44,600 nucleotides of DNA from Deltaproteobacteria bacterium YD0425bin51 (GCA_002753225.1 PDZS01000037.1:1-44600), one strand, 5' to 3'; positions 33,040-42,530 are shown, numbered from the stretch's first letter. Notes: generated by a model not told the origin, from the sequence alone. Translations and numbers: made by a program.

Positions 33040-34203
33040 ATGAATAACAATAATATGATACATTATCTTAATTTTGAAGACAAAACAATTATATTAGTCG
33101 GAACTGCCCATGTTTCGCAGGAAAGTGCAAATTTAGTAAAAGAAGTTATAGAAACCGAAAAACCTGATACTGTCTGTGTTGAATTATGTCAGTCCAGGTT
33201 TCAGACTATCCGCCAAAAAGACAGATGGCAGGATACTGATATTATAAAAATTATAAAAGAAAAAAAGGCGTTACTTCTTTTAATGAACCTTCTCCTCTCT
33301 TCTTTTCAAAAACGAATAGCTGAAAAATTCAATATCAAGCCCGGAGAAGAAATGATTACAGCCATAGATACTGCTGAAAAGTTAGGTGCTGCAGTTCATC
33401 TTGCTGACAGAGATGTAAGAATTACACTATCTAAAACATGGAAAATGATGGGTTTTAGAGATAAAGTCAGTCTCTTGTATCAATTTTTAATGTCTGTTGG
33501 TGAAATTGAAGAAATCACCCAGGAAGATATTGAAAAAATGAAACAGGAAGATGTTATTGAAACTCTTCTTGCTGATGTAGGAAAAACTATTCCAGCATTA
33601 AAAACTATTTTGATTGATGAAAGGGATAAATATTTAACCTTTAAAATAAGAACAGCTCCTGGCAAAAAAATAGTTGCAGTTGTTGGCGCAGGTCACGTAA
33701 ATGGTATAAAAAAATATTGGAATGATGAAATTGATATCAATAAACTTGAAGAGATTCCACCCAAAAGTAAAATATCTGAATATATGAATTGGCTTATACC
33801 AATGTCCATATGTCTCCTTTTTGTAGGAGGTTTTTTTTTTGGAGGAGCTAACACTGGCGCAAAAATGCTTACTTGGTGGGCTCTTATAACAGGCGCTTTA
33901 TCTGGCTTAGGAGCTCTTATTGCCATACCTCATCCTTTAACATTTCTCTCTGCAGTATTATCTGCACCCTTAACTACACTGCATCCTCTTATTGCTGCTG
34001 GCTGGGTTTCTGGTTTGGTTGAGGCTTTTTTAAGGAAGCCAAAAGTAAAAGACTTCGAAAATCTCCCTGAAGATATTTTTTCTTTAAAAGGGTTTTGGAG
34101 AAATAAGGTAACTAGAATACTTTTAGTTGTAGTTTTTACTAATTTAGGCGCAAGTATTGGAACATTTGTGGCATTACCTATGATGATAAAGTTTTTCAAA
34201 TAA
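33040..34203 (+). CDS. TraB/PrgY-family membrane protein
   Basis: Homologue of the TraB/PrgY family (erythromycin esterase/Tiki-like fold), members of which inhibit pheromones or act as peptidases. ILVGTAHVSQES, ELCQSRFQTI, LADRDVRITL and VVGAGHVNGI carry the conserved catalytic-like residues (about residues 15-230). The C-terminal 130 residues hold about four membrane helices (LIPMSICLLFVGGFFFGG and following). A TTG six codons upstream is in frame, but the ATG at 33040 is more likely. The 3' end overlaps convergent purN by 30 nt. Confidence 0.87.
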   Translation: MNNNNMIHYLNFEDKTIILVGTAHVSQESANLVKEVIETEKPDTVCVELCQSRFQTIRQKDRWQDTDIIKIIKEKKALLLLMNLLLSSFQKRIAEKFNIKPGEEMITAIDTAEKLGAAVHLADRDVRITLSKTWKMMGFRDKVSLLYQFLMSVGEIEEITQEDIEKMKQEDVIETLLADVGKTIPALKTILIDERDKYLTFKIRTAPGKKIVAVVGAGHVNGIKKYWNDEIDINKLEEIPPKSKISEYMNWLIPMSICLLFVGGFFFGGANTGAKMLTWWALITGALSGLGALIAIPHPLTFLSAVLSAPLTTLHPLIAAGWVSGLVEAFLRKPKVKDFENLPEDIFSLKGFWRNKVTRILLVVVFTNLGASIGTFVALPMMIKFFK

Positions 34204-34884
34204 CTGAATACAATGGGGGTAAAGTTCCCACTCCAACTTTAACCCTTTTTCCTTTACAGTTTCAAGTGTATCGCAATCGTTTATTTCAAAGGCTTTTTGT
34301 CCAATAATTGGACCTGAATCTTCACCATAATCCACAAAATGAACTGTGCAGCCTCCAACTTTACAGCCATATCTAAATGTATCTCCATAACCATCTGTAC
34401 CTGGAAATGATGGAAGGAGAGCTGGATGTATATTTATAATGCGCATACGATCTTTATTAACTTTATCAATAAAATAAGGTGTTAAAATCCTCATGAAACC
34501 AGCTAAAGCCAAAAGATCAAAATCAAATGATGAAAGTGTGTTAAATAATTTTTCTTCAGCAACAGATCTTGTCATCATGAACAATTTGACTTTTTCGGGG
34601 TCAGATTCAGTATCAAATATTGATTGTTTTGATAATACATCTTTTAAATTAAAATCTATAGGCAATTGATTATCTTTAAAGGATTTTATAATTTGTGAAT
34701 AGTCTATCACAAATGTTGGTATACCTCTATTTTTAGCCCGATCTAAACCTTTTGCATTATTGTTATCAGCACCTACTACAACAACTTTTCCATCAATTTT
34801 GCCTGATTCGCAGGCATCTATTATTGCCTGAAGATTAGTTCCGCTCCCAGAAATCAAAACTGCAATATTTGTTTTTCTACACAT
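34174..34884 (-). CDS. purN: Phosphoribosylglycinamide formyltransferase
   Basis: Purine biosynthesis, transfers formyl from 10-formyl-THF to GAR. AVLISGSGTNLQAII starts the fold, INIHPALLPSFPG has catalytic Asn and His, and VDYGEDSGPII the catalytic Asp. At 236 aa it is longer than E. coli PurN (212) because of an extra segment of about 25-30 residues around positions 70-100 (SIFDTESDPEKVKLF). It overlaps the flavoprotein gene upstream by 31 nt. Last gene of the long minus-strand run. Confidence 0.95.
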   Translation of the reverse strand: MCRKTNIAVLISGSGTNLQAIIDACESGKIDGKVVVVGADNNNAKGLDRAKNRGIPTFVIDYSQIIKSFKDNQLPIDFNLKDVLSKQSIFDTESDPEKVKLFMMTRSVAEEKLFNTLSSFDFDLLALAGFMRILTPYFIDKVNKDRMRIINIHPALLPSFPGTDGYGDTFRYGCKVGGCTVHFVDYGEDSGPIIGQKAFEINDCDTLETVKEKGLKLEWELYPHCIQLFEKLYHHR

Positions 34885-35777
34885 TTAATTATTTCCTCAG
34901 GATTTTTTATATCGCAATATTCGACGGGTATTTCTTCTTTTAGGTTAATATCCTTATCAAAACAGATAATCTTATCAGGCTGTTTACCTAAAAGTGCTTC
35001 TTTTATGGAAACTGGTCTTCTAAAAGCAATATCTAGGGATTTTTCTTTCATAAAGTTAATTATTTGAGGATTAATTTTACTTTCAGGATCTGTGCCTGCA
35101 TGTACAGCTTCAATTTTATCACCAGCAAAATATTGAGTAAAAGCACAGGCTATCTGGCTAAAACTATTATCATTTTTTGACAGAAAAAGGATTTTTTTTC
35201 GCATAATTAAAGGATTTAAAAAATTTTCTACTGCTTTTTTAACATCTTGATAAACGCTAGAATGTTTTTCCATATCCCCTATTTTTTCAATAGATCTATA
35301 TGTTAACTCTCCATGAAAATTAGCAGATATTGCATCAAAAAAATATTTGGCAGTTAAATTAATTCCATCAAAAAGGTTTTTACCTTTAGTTGCTCCAACA
35401 GATAAAAGAAAGCCCTTTCTATGATTTTTACAAGGCTCATCTAATTTAAGCCTGTATTTTCTTGCCCACAGAGCTTGAGATCGATCAATTAGGCTTTTTA
35501 GCTGGGCTGGAGTGTTATAAAAAAATACTGGAGTTGCAAGAACTACAGCGTCAGCATCTCGAAACAAACCATAAACTTCTTTAGACATGTAATCATCTGT
35601 AGGACAAAAACCTTTATTTTCGCAGGCTCCACATTCCTTACATGGAATAATGCTTTGATTTATTTCTATAATACGAGTTGTTGCCCCTAAACTTTTACAT
35701 TCATTCATAAAGAGAGATAACAAAAAATTGGTATTACCTTTATTTCTGGGGCTCCCTTGTATACCTGTTATAATCAT
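34854..35777 (-). CDS. NADPH-FMN reductase fused to degenerate LMW-phosphatase domain
   Basis: Residues 1-185 form a flavodoxin-like FMN reductase with GIQGSPRNKGNT (FMN phosphate loop), a Cys-rich segment CKECGACENKGFC (46-58) as in iron-sulfur flavoproteins, and ATPVFFYNTPAQLKSLIDR. Residues 193-307 resemble low-molecular-weight phosphatase/ArsC, aligning RKKILFLSKNDNSFSQIA with KKVLFLCTGNSCRSQMA. The catalytic Cys is Ser200 and the Arg is Phe206, so phosphatase or arsenate reductase activity should be lost. The start directly abuts the cydB stop. A redox role next to oxygen-defence genes is plausible. Confidence 0.82.
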   Translation of the reverse strand: MIITGIQGSPRNKGNTNFLLSLFMNECKSLGATTRIIEINQSIIPCKECGACENKGFCPTDDYMSKEVYGLFRDADAVVLATPVFFYNTPAQLKSLIDRSQALWARKYRLKLDEPCKNHRKGFLLSVGATKGKNLFDGINLTAKYFFDAISANFHGELTYRSIEKIGDMEKHSSVYQDVKKAVENFLNPLIMRKKILFLSKNDNSFSQIACAFTQYFAGDKIEAVHAGTDPESKINPQIINFMKEKSLDIAFRRPVSIKEALLGKQPDKIICFDKDINLKEEIPVEYCDIKNPEEIIKCVEKQILQF

Positions 35778-36815
35778 CTAATAGCCAAATTCTCCCAAAT
35801 CTTTTTTTGTAACTTTGTCTTTAAAAAGAGTATAGCTCCATATTTGATATGAAATGACAGTAGGAACAAATAAAGCTACAACCCCGAACATAATCTTTAA
35901 AGTAAAAAGGCTGGATGATGAATTAAATGCAGTTAAAGTATAACTTGGATCAATAACAGATGGCATCATGTTAGGGTAAAGTCCTATAATTCCAATAAAA
36001 GTAAATCCTATTATTGCAACAGACGAACATAGCCATGCTTTAAAAAAATCTTCTTTATTTAAAAATCTTTTAATAAGCAAAATAGATAAGAATGGGATTA
36101 TGACAACTATATGTAATAAAGGCTTGCTAATGAAATTTTGATATAAAGGTGTTAATAATTTAGTAGATACAAGGAATAAAATAAAACCAATAAAAACTAT
36201 TACCCACAAAATATTTGCAGCTTTTGCAGATTTTTTATTTATTTCTCCTTCTGTTCTAAAACTTAGCCAGAGAGCCCCATGATTCAAAAAAAGAACTAAA
36301 AAAAAGAAACTTGTAAATATTGCATAAGGATTAAAAATAGAAGATATATTAATTAAGCCATTTTTATCTAGCTCAAGACCTTTAAAAATATTTCCAAAAA
36401 TAAGACCAAAAGATATAGTAGGGATGAAACTTCCTAAAAATATGCATCCATCCCATATTGTATGTAGAGACGCACGGCTGTGCGTCTCTACTCGGCTGTG
36501 CGTCTGAAATTCTAAGGAAACTCCTCTCAAAATTAGAGCAAAGAGAATTAACATTATGGGACAATATAAAGATGAAAACATTACTGAATAAACTGCTGGA
36601 AAAGCAGCAAAAGTTACACCTGCTGCAGATATAAGCCATACTTCATTGCCATTCCACGTTGGTCCCAAAACGTGCAGCATTATCTCTTTATCTTTTTCAT
36701 CTTTACCTAAAAAAGGATAAAGCATGCCAATACCAAAATCAAAACCTTCTGTCATGAAAAAGACAGCCCACAAAAGTCCCCATAAATAAAACCATATACT
36801 TTGTAATAATTCCAT
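35778..36815 (-). CDS. cydB: Cytochrome bd quinol oxidase subunit II
   Basis: Membrane subunit of the high-affinity bd oxidase, which in anaerobes removes oxygen. MTEGFDFGIGMLYPFLG and TWNGNEVWLISAAGVTFAAFP are the conserved N-terminal signatures, with about eight hydrophobic helices in 345 aa. The loop joining GVSLEFQ to WDGCIFLGSFIPT is unusual: its THSRVETHSRASLHT is encoded by palindromic repeat DNA at 36464-36506 in place of the short basic linker normally found there. The frame stays open. Five nt downstream of cydA. Confidence 0.95.
   Translation of the reverse strand: MELLQSIWFYLWGLLWAVFFMTEGFDFGIGMLYPFLGKDEKDKEIMLHVLGPTWNGNEVWLISAAGVTFAAFPAVYSVMFSSLYCPIMLILFALILRGVSLEFQTHSRVETHSRASLHTIWDGCIFLGSFIPTISFGLIFGNIFKGLELDKNGLINISSIFNPYAIFTSFFFLVLFLNHGALWLSFRTEGEINKKSAKAANILWVIVFIGFILFLVSTKLLTPLYQNFISKPLLHIVVIIPFLSILLIKRFLNKEDFFKAWLCSSVAIIGFTFIGIIGLYPNMMPSVIDPSYTLTAFNSSSSLFTLKIMFGVVALFVPTVISYQIWSYTLFKDKVTKKDLGEFGY
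36464..36506. repeat. Palindromic repeat, copy 3 plus partial second copy, inside cydB
   Basis: The 28-bp core (36464-36491) has arms GTAGAGACGCACGG and CTGTGCGTCTCTAC with one difference from the perfect copy. A partial copy TCGGCTGTGCGTCTG follows to 36506. Together these 43 bp encode in-frame residues QTHSRVETHSRASLH of CydB, in a loop between membrane helices. In hisA the same palindrome encodes VETHGRASLH. Confidence 0.9.
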
Positions 36816-36820
36816 ATAAT

Positions 36821-38116
36821 TTACGGTCCTTTTTTAATATGTTTTACTATTAAATATGCTCCTGCAGCTCCTAACAGCCCATAAATTAAAATAAAAGCAG
36901 ATAAAGTAACCCAAACCTGCATAGTTTGAATTTGAGAAGCTGCATCTTTTGTTTTAAGAAGTCCATAAACAATCCATGGCTGGCGACCTACCTCTGCCAT
37001 AATCCAGCCAAGTTCAATTGCTATATATGGAAGTGGAATAGAAAACAAAATTATTTTCAAAAACCCAGGTGATTCTGATAATCGATTTCTTTTAAAAAAG
37101 CCTATCAAAGATATAAGTACAAAGTACATAGCAAGCCCTACCATACCTTTAAATGCAAATGAAGTGATTAGTACAGGAGGTCTTTCTTCTTTAGGAAAGC
37201 TTTTTAGTCCTTTGACTTCAGCATTTATGTCATGAAAAGCGAGAAGACTAAGCATACCAGGAATTGGCAAAATTTGAATCTTATTTTTTTCATTCTTTTC
37301 ATCAGGCAATGTAAATAGATAGACAGGAGCAGCTTTCGATGTTTCCCAGTGAGAATCCATAGCCGCAAGTTTTGCTGGCTGCTTTAATGCTAAATCAGAC
37401 GCGTGCATATGTCCTTCTAAAATTATAAAAAATGAACATATAAGTGCAAAAGAAAGAGCTATTCTAAACGATTTAGTGAAAATATTGATATGCTTCTTCT
37501 GGATTAAATAATAAGATGAAACTCCCATTACAAAAAAAGCGCTTAAAATATAGGCAGCGCTTAAAGTGTGAAGGATTTCAAGAATTGCAAAGCGCTGAAA
37601 CAAAATAGCTGTAAAATCAAATAGTTCAGGCCTTCCATTTCTAATTACATAGCCAACTGGATGCTGCATCCAGGCATTTGCAGTCAAAATCCAGACAGCA
37701 GAAAATGATGAAGCAAAAGCAATGAGCCACATTACCCTTGCATGAGCTTTTTTTGATAATTTTTTCCATCCAAAAATCCAAACACCGATAAGTGTTGATT
37801 CTAAAAAAAAGGAAGTGGTTGCTTCAATTGCAAGAAGAGAGCCAAAAATATCACCAACATAAGTAGAATATTTGCCCCAATTAGTGCCAAATTGAAATTC
37901 AAGAGTAATCCCTGTTACAATTCCTAAAGCAAAATTTATAATAAAAATTTTCCCCCAGAATCTTGTCATTGTTAAATAGGTTTCATCTCCTGTTTTAGCA
38001 TATCTACTTTCCATTATTGCTAAAAATATAGATAAACCTAACGTCAGTGGGACAAATAAAAAATGAAACATTGTTGCTGCGGCAAATTGCAGCCTAGATA
38101 ACATTGTGACGTCCAT
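36821..38116 (-). CDS. cydA: Cytochrome bd quinol oxidase subunit I
   Basis: Catalytic subunit carrying haems b558, b595 and d. RLQFAAATMFHFLFVPLTLGLS contains the haem-ligand His near residue 18. GITLEFQFGTNWGKYSTYVGDIFGSLLAIE is strongly conserved. At 431 aa with no long extension in the periplasmic Q loop (near GHMHASDLALKQPAKLAAMD), it belongs to the short-Q-loop class. GAGAGGAG lies immediately upstream of the ATG. It is encoded with cydB directly after the rubrerythrin, desulfoferrodoxin and ferritin genes, consistent with oxygen scavenging. Confidence 0.96.
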   Translation of the reverse strand: MDVTMLSRLQFAAATMFHFLFVPLTLGLSIFLAIMESRYAKTGDETYLTMTRFWGKIFIINFALGIVTGITLEFQFGTNWGKYSTYVGDIFGSLLAIEATTSFFLESTLIGVWIFGWKKLSKKAHARVMWLIAFASSFSAVWILTANAWMQHPVGYVIRNGRPELFDFTAILFQRFAILEILHTLSAAYILSAFFVMGVSSYYLIQKKHINIFTKSFRIALSFALICSFFIILEGHMHASDLALKQPAKLAAMDSHWETSKAAPVYLFTLPDEKNEKNKIQILPIPGMLSLLAFHDINAEVKGLKSFPKEERPPVLITSFAFKGMVGLAMYFVLISLIGFFKRNRLSESPGFLKIILFSIPLPYIAIELGWIMAEVGRQPWIVYGLLKTKDAASQIQTMQVWVTLSAFILIYGLLGAAGAYLIVKHIKKGP

Positions 38117-38145
38117 GCTCTCCTCTCACCTTGAAGACTATTATT

Positions 38146-38649
38146 TTATTTAGAAGAGGCAAACTTCCTAAGTGACAATTCTCTATCTAACATAAAAAGA
38201 CCACCCTGAGCATTGCCAATAAGTTTAAGTTTACCTAAAACATCTTTAGCTTTACTTTCTTCTTCAGCTTGTTCAGTGACAAACCATTGAATAAATACGT
38301 TTGATGCAGCATCACGTTCTTTTATAGTAATACTGACCAATTCATTTATCATTTTAGTAACTGACAGCTCATGTTCTAAAACGTTTTCAAAAGCTAATGT
38401 AGGTGACTCCCAATCTTTTGGAGGTGCTTTTATTTCTTTTAAAACTACCCTACCCCCGCGCTGTTTTATAAAATCATAATATTTCATTGCATGAAGAAGT
38501 TCTTCCTGTGCGTGAACATATATCCAGCTTGAGAATCCACCTAAATTAATGAATTTAAAAAATGCAGACATTGAAAGATAAAGATAGGAAGAGTAAAGTT
38601 CAGCATTTAACTGGTTATTAAGCTCTTCGCAAACCTTTTCATTTAGCAT
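38146..38649 (-). CDS. Non-haem ferritin
   Basis: Iron-storage ferritin with ferroxidase ligands: E17 in LNAELYSS, ExxH in QEELLHAMKYY, E in EHELSVTKMI and the EQAEEE segment. Length 167 aa is typical of FtnA-type proteins. It is separated by six nt from the desulfoferrodoxin gene and limits Fenton chemistry by storing iron while its neighbours remove superoxide and peroxide. Confidence 0.95.
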   Translation of the reverse strand: MLNEKVCEELNNQLNAELYSSYLYLSMSAFFKFINLGGFSSWIYVHAQEELLHAMKYYDFIKQRGGRVVLKEIKAPPKDWESPTLAFENVLEHELSVTKMINELVSITIKERDAASNVFIQWFVTEQAEEESKAKDVLGKLKLIGNAQGGLFMLDRELSLRKFASSK

Positions 38650-38655
38650 TTATAT

Positions 38656-39030
38656 TTATCCTTTCCATAAACCATGAAGGTTACAATATTCTCTTGCTGA
38701 AACTTGAGAAGCCTCTATATTAAAAGTAGCCTCTGGTTTATCTCCTGGTTTTAAAAATTCACGATAAATCTTTCCATCAGCTATTATTTCAATAAATTCA
38801 ATATAATGTTTCTCCTCCATAGGATGAGCGACTGAACCCACACTTACCTTTATCCCTCCATGTAACTTTTCTATAACAGGAACATGTTTTTCCTTGGAAG
38901 CATCAACTGTGTTTTCTATCATTTGTTTCATTGGTTTGCCGCAGCAAACAAGCTGACCTTTTGCAGCATGTAATACTTCAATAATATGACCACATATTTC
39001 ACATTTTAAAACTGCAAATCTTTCTGCCAT
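38656..39030 (-). CDS. dfx: Desulfoferrodoxin (superoxide reductase)
   Basis: Reduces superoxide to peroxide. The N-terminal desulforedoxin centre I has ligands C10, C13, C29 and C30. The catalytic centre II has E47-K48 with H49, H69, H75, C116 and H119. All ligands fall at the positions known from Desulfovibrio enzymes. Length 124 aa is standard. A strong AAGGAGGT ribosome site precedes the ATG. Acts with rubrerythrin (peroxide) and ferritin (iron) encoded on either side. Confidence 0.97.
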   Translation of the reverse strand: MAERFAVLKCEICGHIIEVLHAAKGQLVCCGKPMKQMIENTVDASKEKHVPVIEKLHGGIKVSVGSVAHPMEEKHYIEFIEIIADGKIYREFLKPGDKPEATFNIEASQVSAREYCNLHGLWKG

Positions 39031-39052
39031 AATTACCTCCTTATTATATTTC

Positions 39053-39628
39053 TTAATAATTTTCGCCTAATACTTCATAATAATCTCTTGGATGAGCACA
39101 AGCCGGACAAGCTTGAGGTGCATCAGTTCCTTCATGAACATATCCGCAGTTAATGCAGCGCCATTTGACAGATTTGTTTTTCTTAAAAACAAGTCCATCT
39201 TCAAGGTTTTTTGCTAAATCAGAATATCTTTTTTCATGCTGCTTTTCTGCATTTGAAATAAATTCAAAAACTTTAGCAACAGCTTCAAACCCTTCTTTTC
39301 TAGCAGTTTCTGCAAAACTTGGATATAATTTTGTATGTTCAAAATTTTCTCCCATTGCTGCAGCTTTTAAGTTTTCTAAAGTTGTACCAATTACTCCTGC
39401 TGGAAAACTTGCTGTAATTTCAACCTCTCCACCTTCAAGAAACTTAAAAAATCTTTTTGCATGTTCTTTTTCTTGAGTTGCAGTCTCTTCAAATATAGCT
39501 GCAATTTGAATATAACCTTCTTTTTTTGCTTGCCCGCTGAAATAAGTATATCTGTTTCTAGCTTGAGATTCTCCTGCAAATGATTTTAAAAGATTTTTTT
39601 CAGTTTGCGTTCCTTTTAAATTTGCCAT
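39053..39628 (-). CDS. Rubrerythrin
   Basis: Peroxide-reducing non-haem iron protein. The N-terminal diiron four-helix domain shows FAGESQARNRYTYF, FEETATQEKEHAKRF and SNAEKQHEKRY (the Exx H ligand pairs). The C-terminal rubredoxin domain has CINCGY and CPACAHP. Length 191 aa is standard. AAGGAGGAG upstream is a strong ribosome site. Located 22 nt upstream of the desulfoferrodoxin gene, fitting serial detoxification of superoxide then peroxide. Confidence 0.97.
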   Translation of the reverse strand: MANLKGTQTEKNLLKSFAGESQARNRYTYFSGQAKKEGYIQIAAIFEETATQEKEHAKRFFKFLEGGEVEITASFPAGVIGTTLENLKAAAMGENFEHTKLYPSFAETARKEGFEAVAKVFEFISNAEKQHEKRYSDLAKNLEDGLVFKKNKSVKWRCINCGYVHEGTDAPQACPACAHPRDYYEVLGENY

Positions 39629-39646
39629 TTTAAAACTCCTCCTTTG

Positions 39647-41779
39647 TTAAAGCCATTGTTTTTCATCAGATGATAAAATAATTCTACAATCTGCTACAGT
39701 CGCTCCTTCTCCTTGTTTATGAACAAGAAGAGGATTTATATCCATCTCTTTAATTTCTGGATGATTTATCGAAAGAGCAGATAAACTTAATAACATTTTT
39801 TCTAAAACCAAAGTGTCTGCTTTTGGTTTTCCCCTATATCCATCTAATATTGCATAGCCTTTTATTCCTCTAATTAAATTTCTTGCACCATTTCGTGTAA
39901 TTGGAGCTAACTTAAAATTAACATCTTTAAAAATTTCAACAAAGATTCCACCTAGTCCAAACATCAAAACAGGTCCAAAAACTGGATAACGATTCATTCC
40001 TAAAATAACTTCAACACCTTTTGGTGCAAATTTCTCAACCAGGATACCTTCTATTTTAGCATCAGGAACAGCATTAAATACATTTTGAATAATAGAATTA
40101 AAAGCATTCTTTACTTCTTCTTTATTATTAAGTCCAACAATTACTCCTCCAGCATCAGATTTATGAATGACTTGTGGAGAAACAATTTTCATAACTACAG
40201 GGTATCCTATTTTATCAGATATTTCTTCTGCTTCTTGTTCAGTTTTAGCTAGTCCCATTGGAAGAACATTAAAACCATAGCATTTTAAAAGTTCAGAACC
40301 TTTAAATTCACATAAGTATGTGTGACCATTTGAAATGGCTTCTTTAATAATTTTAGATGCGCCTTCAACATTATGTTCAAGCTGAAATTCTGCAAGATGT
40401 TGTCTGTTAAGCCATTTTGAATAACTATATAAAGCGCCAAATGATTTAGCAGCACTTTCAGGAAAACGATAAACAGGTATATCATTTTCTTGTAGATATT
40501 TTACTCCTGCTGAAACGTCAATAATACCCATAAAACAACATAATATTGGCTTTTGAGAATGTTTAGATATTTTAACAATGGCCTCTGCTGTACCAATAGC
40601 ATTAGTCATTGATTGAGGTGTCAAAATTACTATTGCACCGTCAACTCCTTCATCTTTAATAACTGCATCTATAGCTTTTTCATACCTATCATGACTAGCA
40701 TCACCTATTACATCTACAGGATTATGTAAATTAGCTGTAGAAGGAAGATGACTTGCTAAAGCTTCTATTGTTTCCTCTTGAAATTTTGCAAGTTTTAGTC
40801 CTGATGATATAGTCATATCAGTTGCAACTATTCCTGGACCTCCAGCATTTGTTACTATTGCAACTCTGTTTCCATCAGGAATTTTTTTAATTCTAAATGC
40901 TGTAGCATAATCAAACAAATCATTTATAGAATCAACTCTAATAATACCAGATTGCTTAAATATAGCATCATAAACAGCTTCAGAACCTGCGAGGGATCCT
41001 GTATGTGATGCAGCAGCTTGAGCTCCAGCTACAGTTCTACCTGACTTTATAACTAAAATAGGGGTAGGACGTTCACCTGAAGTAATCTTTTTGACTTTTT
41101 CAATAAATTCATATCCCCTCCTAAGGGCTTCAAGATAAATTATTATAACTTCTGTACTTTTATCTTCATGAAGATATTCCAAAAGATCCAACTCATCTAC
41201 ATCTGCTTTGTTTCCAATAGAAATAAATTTTGAAAAACCGAAATTACGATCAGCTGCAAAATCAAGAACTGCTGTACATAAAGCTCCACTCTGAGAAATA
41301 AAAGATATATGTCCAGATATTGGCATTCGAGCAGAAAAGCTAGCATTCATATTTACTGAAGGATGGGGATTAATAACTCCTAGGCAATTTGGTCCAATTA
41401 ATGGAACATCTGCTTCATGGCATATTGAAACTATTCTATCTTCAATGTCAGCCCCGATTCCGCCCACCTCTCTAAATCCAGCAGAAACTATTACAATTCC
41501 TTTTATTCCCTTTTTAATAGAATCTTCAACAGCTTTTAATGCCAGTTTAGGCGGAAGAATTATAATTGCAAGATCTATATCATCAGATATATCTAAGATT
41601 GTAGGATATGCCTTAACACATAAAATAGATTTAGAATTTGGATTAACAGGATATAAAATTCCTTGATATCCACCTTTTAATATATTTTCAAATATGTCAT
41701 GCCCAACTTTTCCGGGAGTATTTGAAGCTCCAACAACTACAATTGATTTAGGTGAAAAGATTGCTTCTAGTCTATGCAT
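39647..41779 (-). CDS. ADP-forming acetate/acyl-CoA synthetase, alpha-beta fusion
   Basis: Interconverts acyl-CoA + ADP + Pi with acid + ATP + CoA, for energy conservation or acetate activation. The alpha half (1-460) shows SIVVVGASNTPGKVG, GPNCLGVINP, and ASHTGSLAGS with the phosphorylated-His region. The ATP-grasp beta half (about 480-710) shows YPVVMKIVSPQVIHKSDAGGV and ILVEKFAPKGVEVILGM. Length 710 aa is that of fused enzymes. It precedes rubrerythrin in the minus-strand run. Confidence 0.93.
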   Translation of the reverse strand: MHRLEAIFSPKSIVVVGASNTPGKVGHDIFENILKGGYQGILYPVNPNSKSILCVKAYPTILDISDDIDLAIIILPPKLALKAVEDSIKKGIKGIVIVSAGFREVGGIGADIEDRIVSICHEADVPLIGPNCLGVINPHPSVNMNASFSARMPISGHISFISQSGALCTAVLDFAADRNFGFSKFISIGNKADVDELDLLEYLHEDKSTEVIIIYLEALRRGYEFIEKVKKITSGERPTPILVIKSGRTVAGAQAAASHTGSLAGSEAVYDAIFKQSGIIRVDSINDLFDYATAFRIKKIPDGNRVAIVTNAGGPGIVATDMTISSGLKLAKFQEETIEALASHLPSTANLHNPVDVIGDASHDRYEKAIDAVIKDEGVDGAIVILTPQSMTNAIGTAEAIVKISKHSQKPILCCFMGIIDVSAGVKYLQENDIPVYRFPESAAKSFGALYSYSKWLNRQHLAEFQLEHNVEGASKIIKEAISNGHTYLCEFKGSELLKCYGFNVLPMGLAKTEQEAEEISDKIGYPVVMKIVSPQVIHKSDAGGVIVGLNNKEEVKNAFNSIIQNVFNAVPDAKIEGILVEKFAPKGVEVILGMNRYPVFGPVLMFGLGGIFVEIFKDVNFKLAPITRNGARNLIRGIKGYAILDGYRGKPKADTLVLEKMLLSLSALSINHPEIKEMDINPLLVHKQGEGATVADCRIILSSDEKQWL

Positions 41780-41798
41780 AAAATCTCCTATAATTTGA

Positions 41799-42530
41799 CT
41801 AATAAATATCTAAAGATTTGCCTTCAATAACAGCTGATGGAAATGTCGTAACCATAGCTTCTGCTTCTTTAGAACTTTTAAGTATCTTTGATGCTGCTTC
41901 AAGAGCTAAGGAAAGTATAGGGCGTCTGTGATTTGATGAATGGGCATCTGTTGCAATAATATGTACCATTCTATTTTGCAGAAGTTTCTTTGTAAACTGT
42001 TTCACAGATTCACCAAATCCTCCTGTTATACTGCTTGCAGTTATTTGACATAATGCGCCCATCTTTATTAATTTTTTTAGGATATCGGGCTTTTTCTGAA
42101 TAATTAAATGTCTTTCAGGGTGTGTTATAATGGGTGTAATACCACTTACTTTTAAAGAAAAAATTTCATTTTTTGCTTCTTCTGGAATTCCCATTGAAGG
42201 GAATTCCAACAACATATAGCGCATTCCATTATTTATGGTTATAGCGGATTTGTCTTTAATTTTATCTATCATATGAGGGCATAAATGAACGTCTGCTCCT
42301 ATACATAATTTTATATCTATTTTTTCTTTTAAAATAGCTTGTTTAAATTTCTCTATCTCAGCGTTAATCTTATCAAAAGAATTTAAATAGACTCCATCTA
42401 ATGTATGAGGAGTAGCAACAATTGTCCTAATGCCATCTAATGCTGCAATTTTGGCCATTGATAAGCTTTCTTCTATAGTTTTAGGGCCATCATCTATACC
42501 ATGTAAAATATGACAATGAAGATCAATCAC
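41799..42530 (-). CDS. CpsB/Wzb-type PHP tyrosine phosphatase
   Basis: Metal-dependent PHP-family phosphatase that dephosphorylates the bacterial tyrosine kinase controlling capsule or exopolysaccharide export. Metal-binding motifs are DLHCHILHGIDDGP at the start, ATPHTLDG, ITHPERH and ATDAHSSNHR. Length 243 aa is normal. It follows the kinase gene with no gap (stop at 42531, start at 42530), the standard kinase-phosphatase pairing. Confidence 0.93.
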   Translation of the reverse strand: MIDLHCHILHGIDDGPKTIEESLSMAKIAALDGIRTIVATPHTLDGVYLNSFDKINAEIEKFKQAILKEKIDIKLCIGADVHLCPHMIDKIKDKSAITINNGMRYMLLEFPSMGIPEEAKNEIFSLKVSGITPIITHPERHLIIQKKPDILKKLIKMGALCQITASSITGGFGESVKQFTKKLLQNRMVHIIATDAHSSNHRRPILSLALEAASKILKSSKEAEAMVTTFPSAVIEGKSLDIY

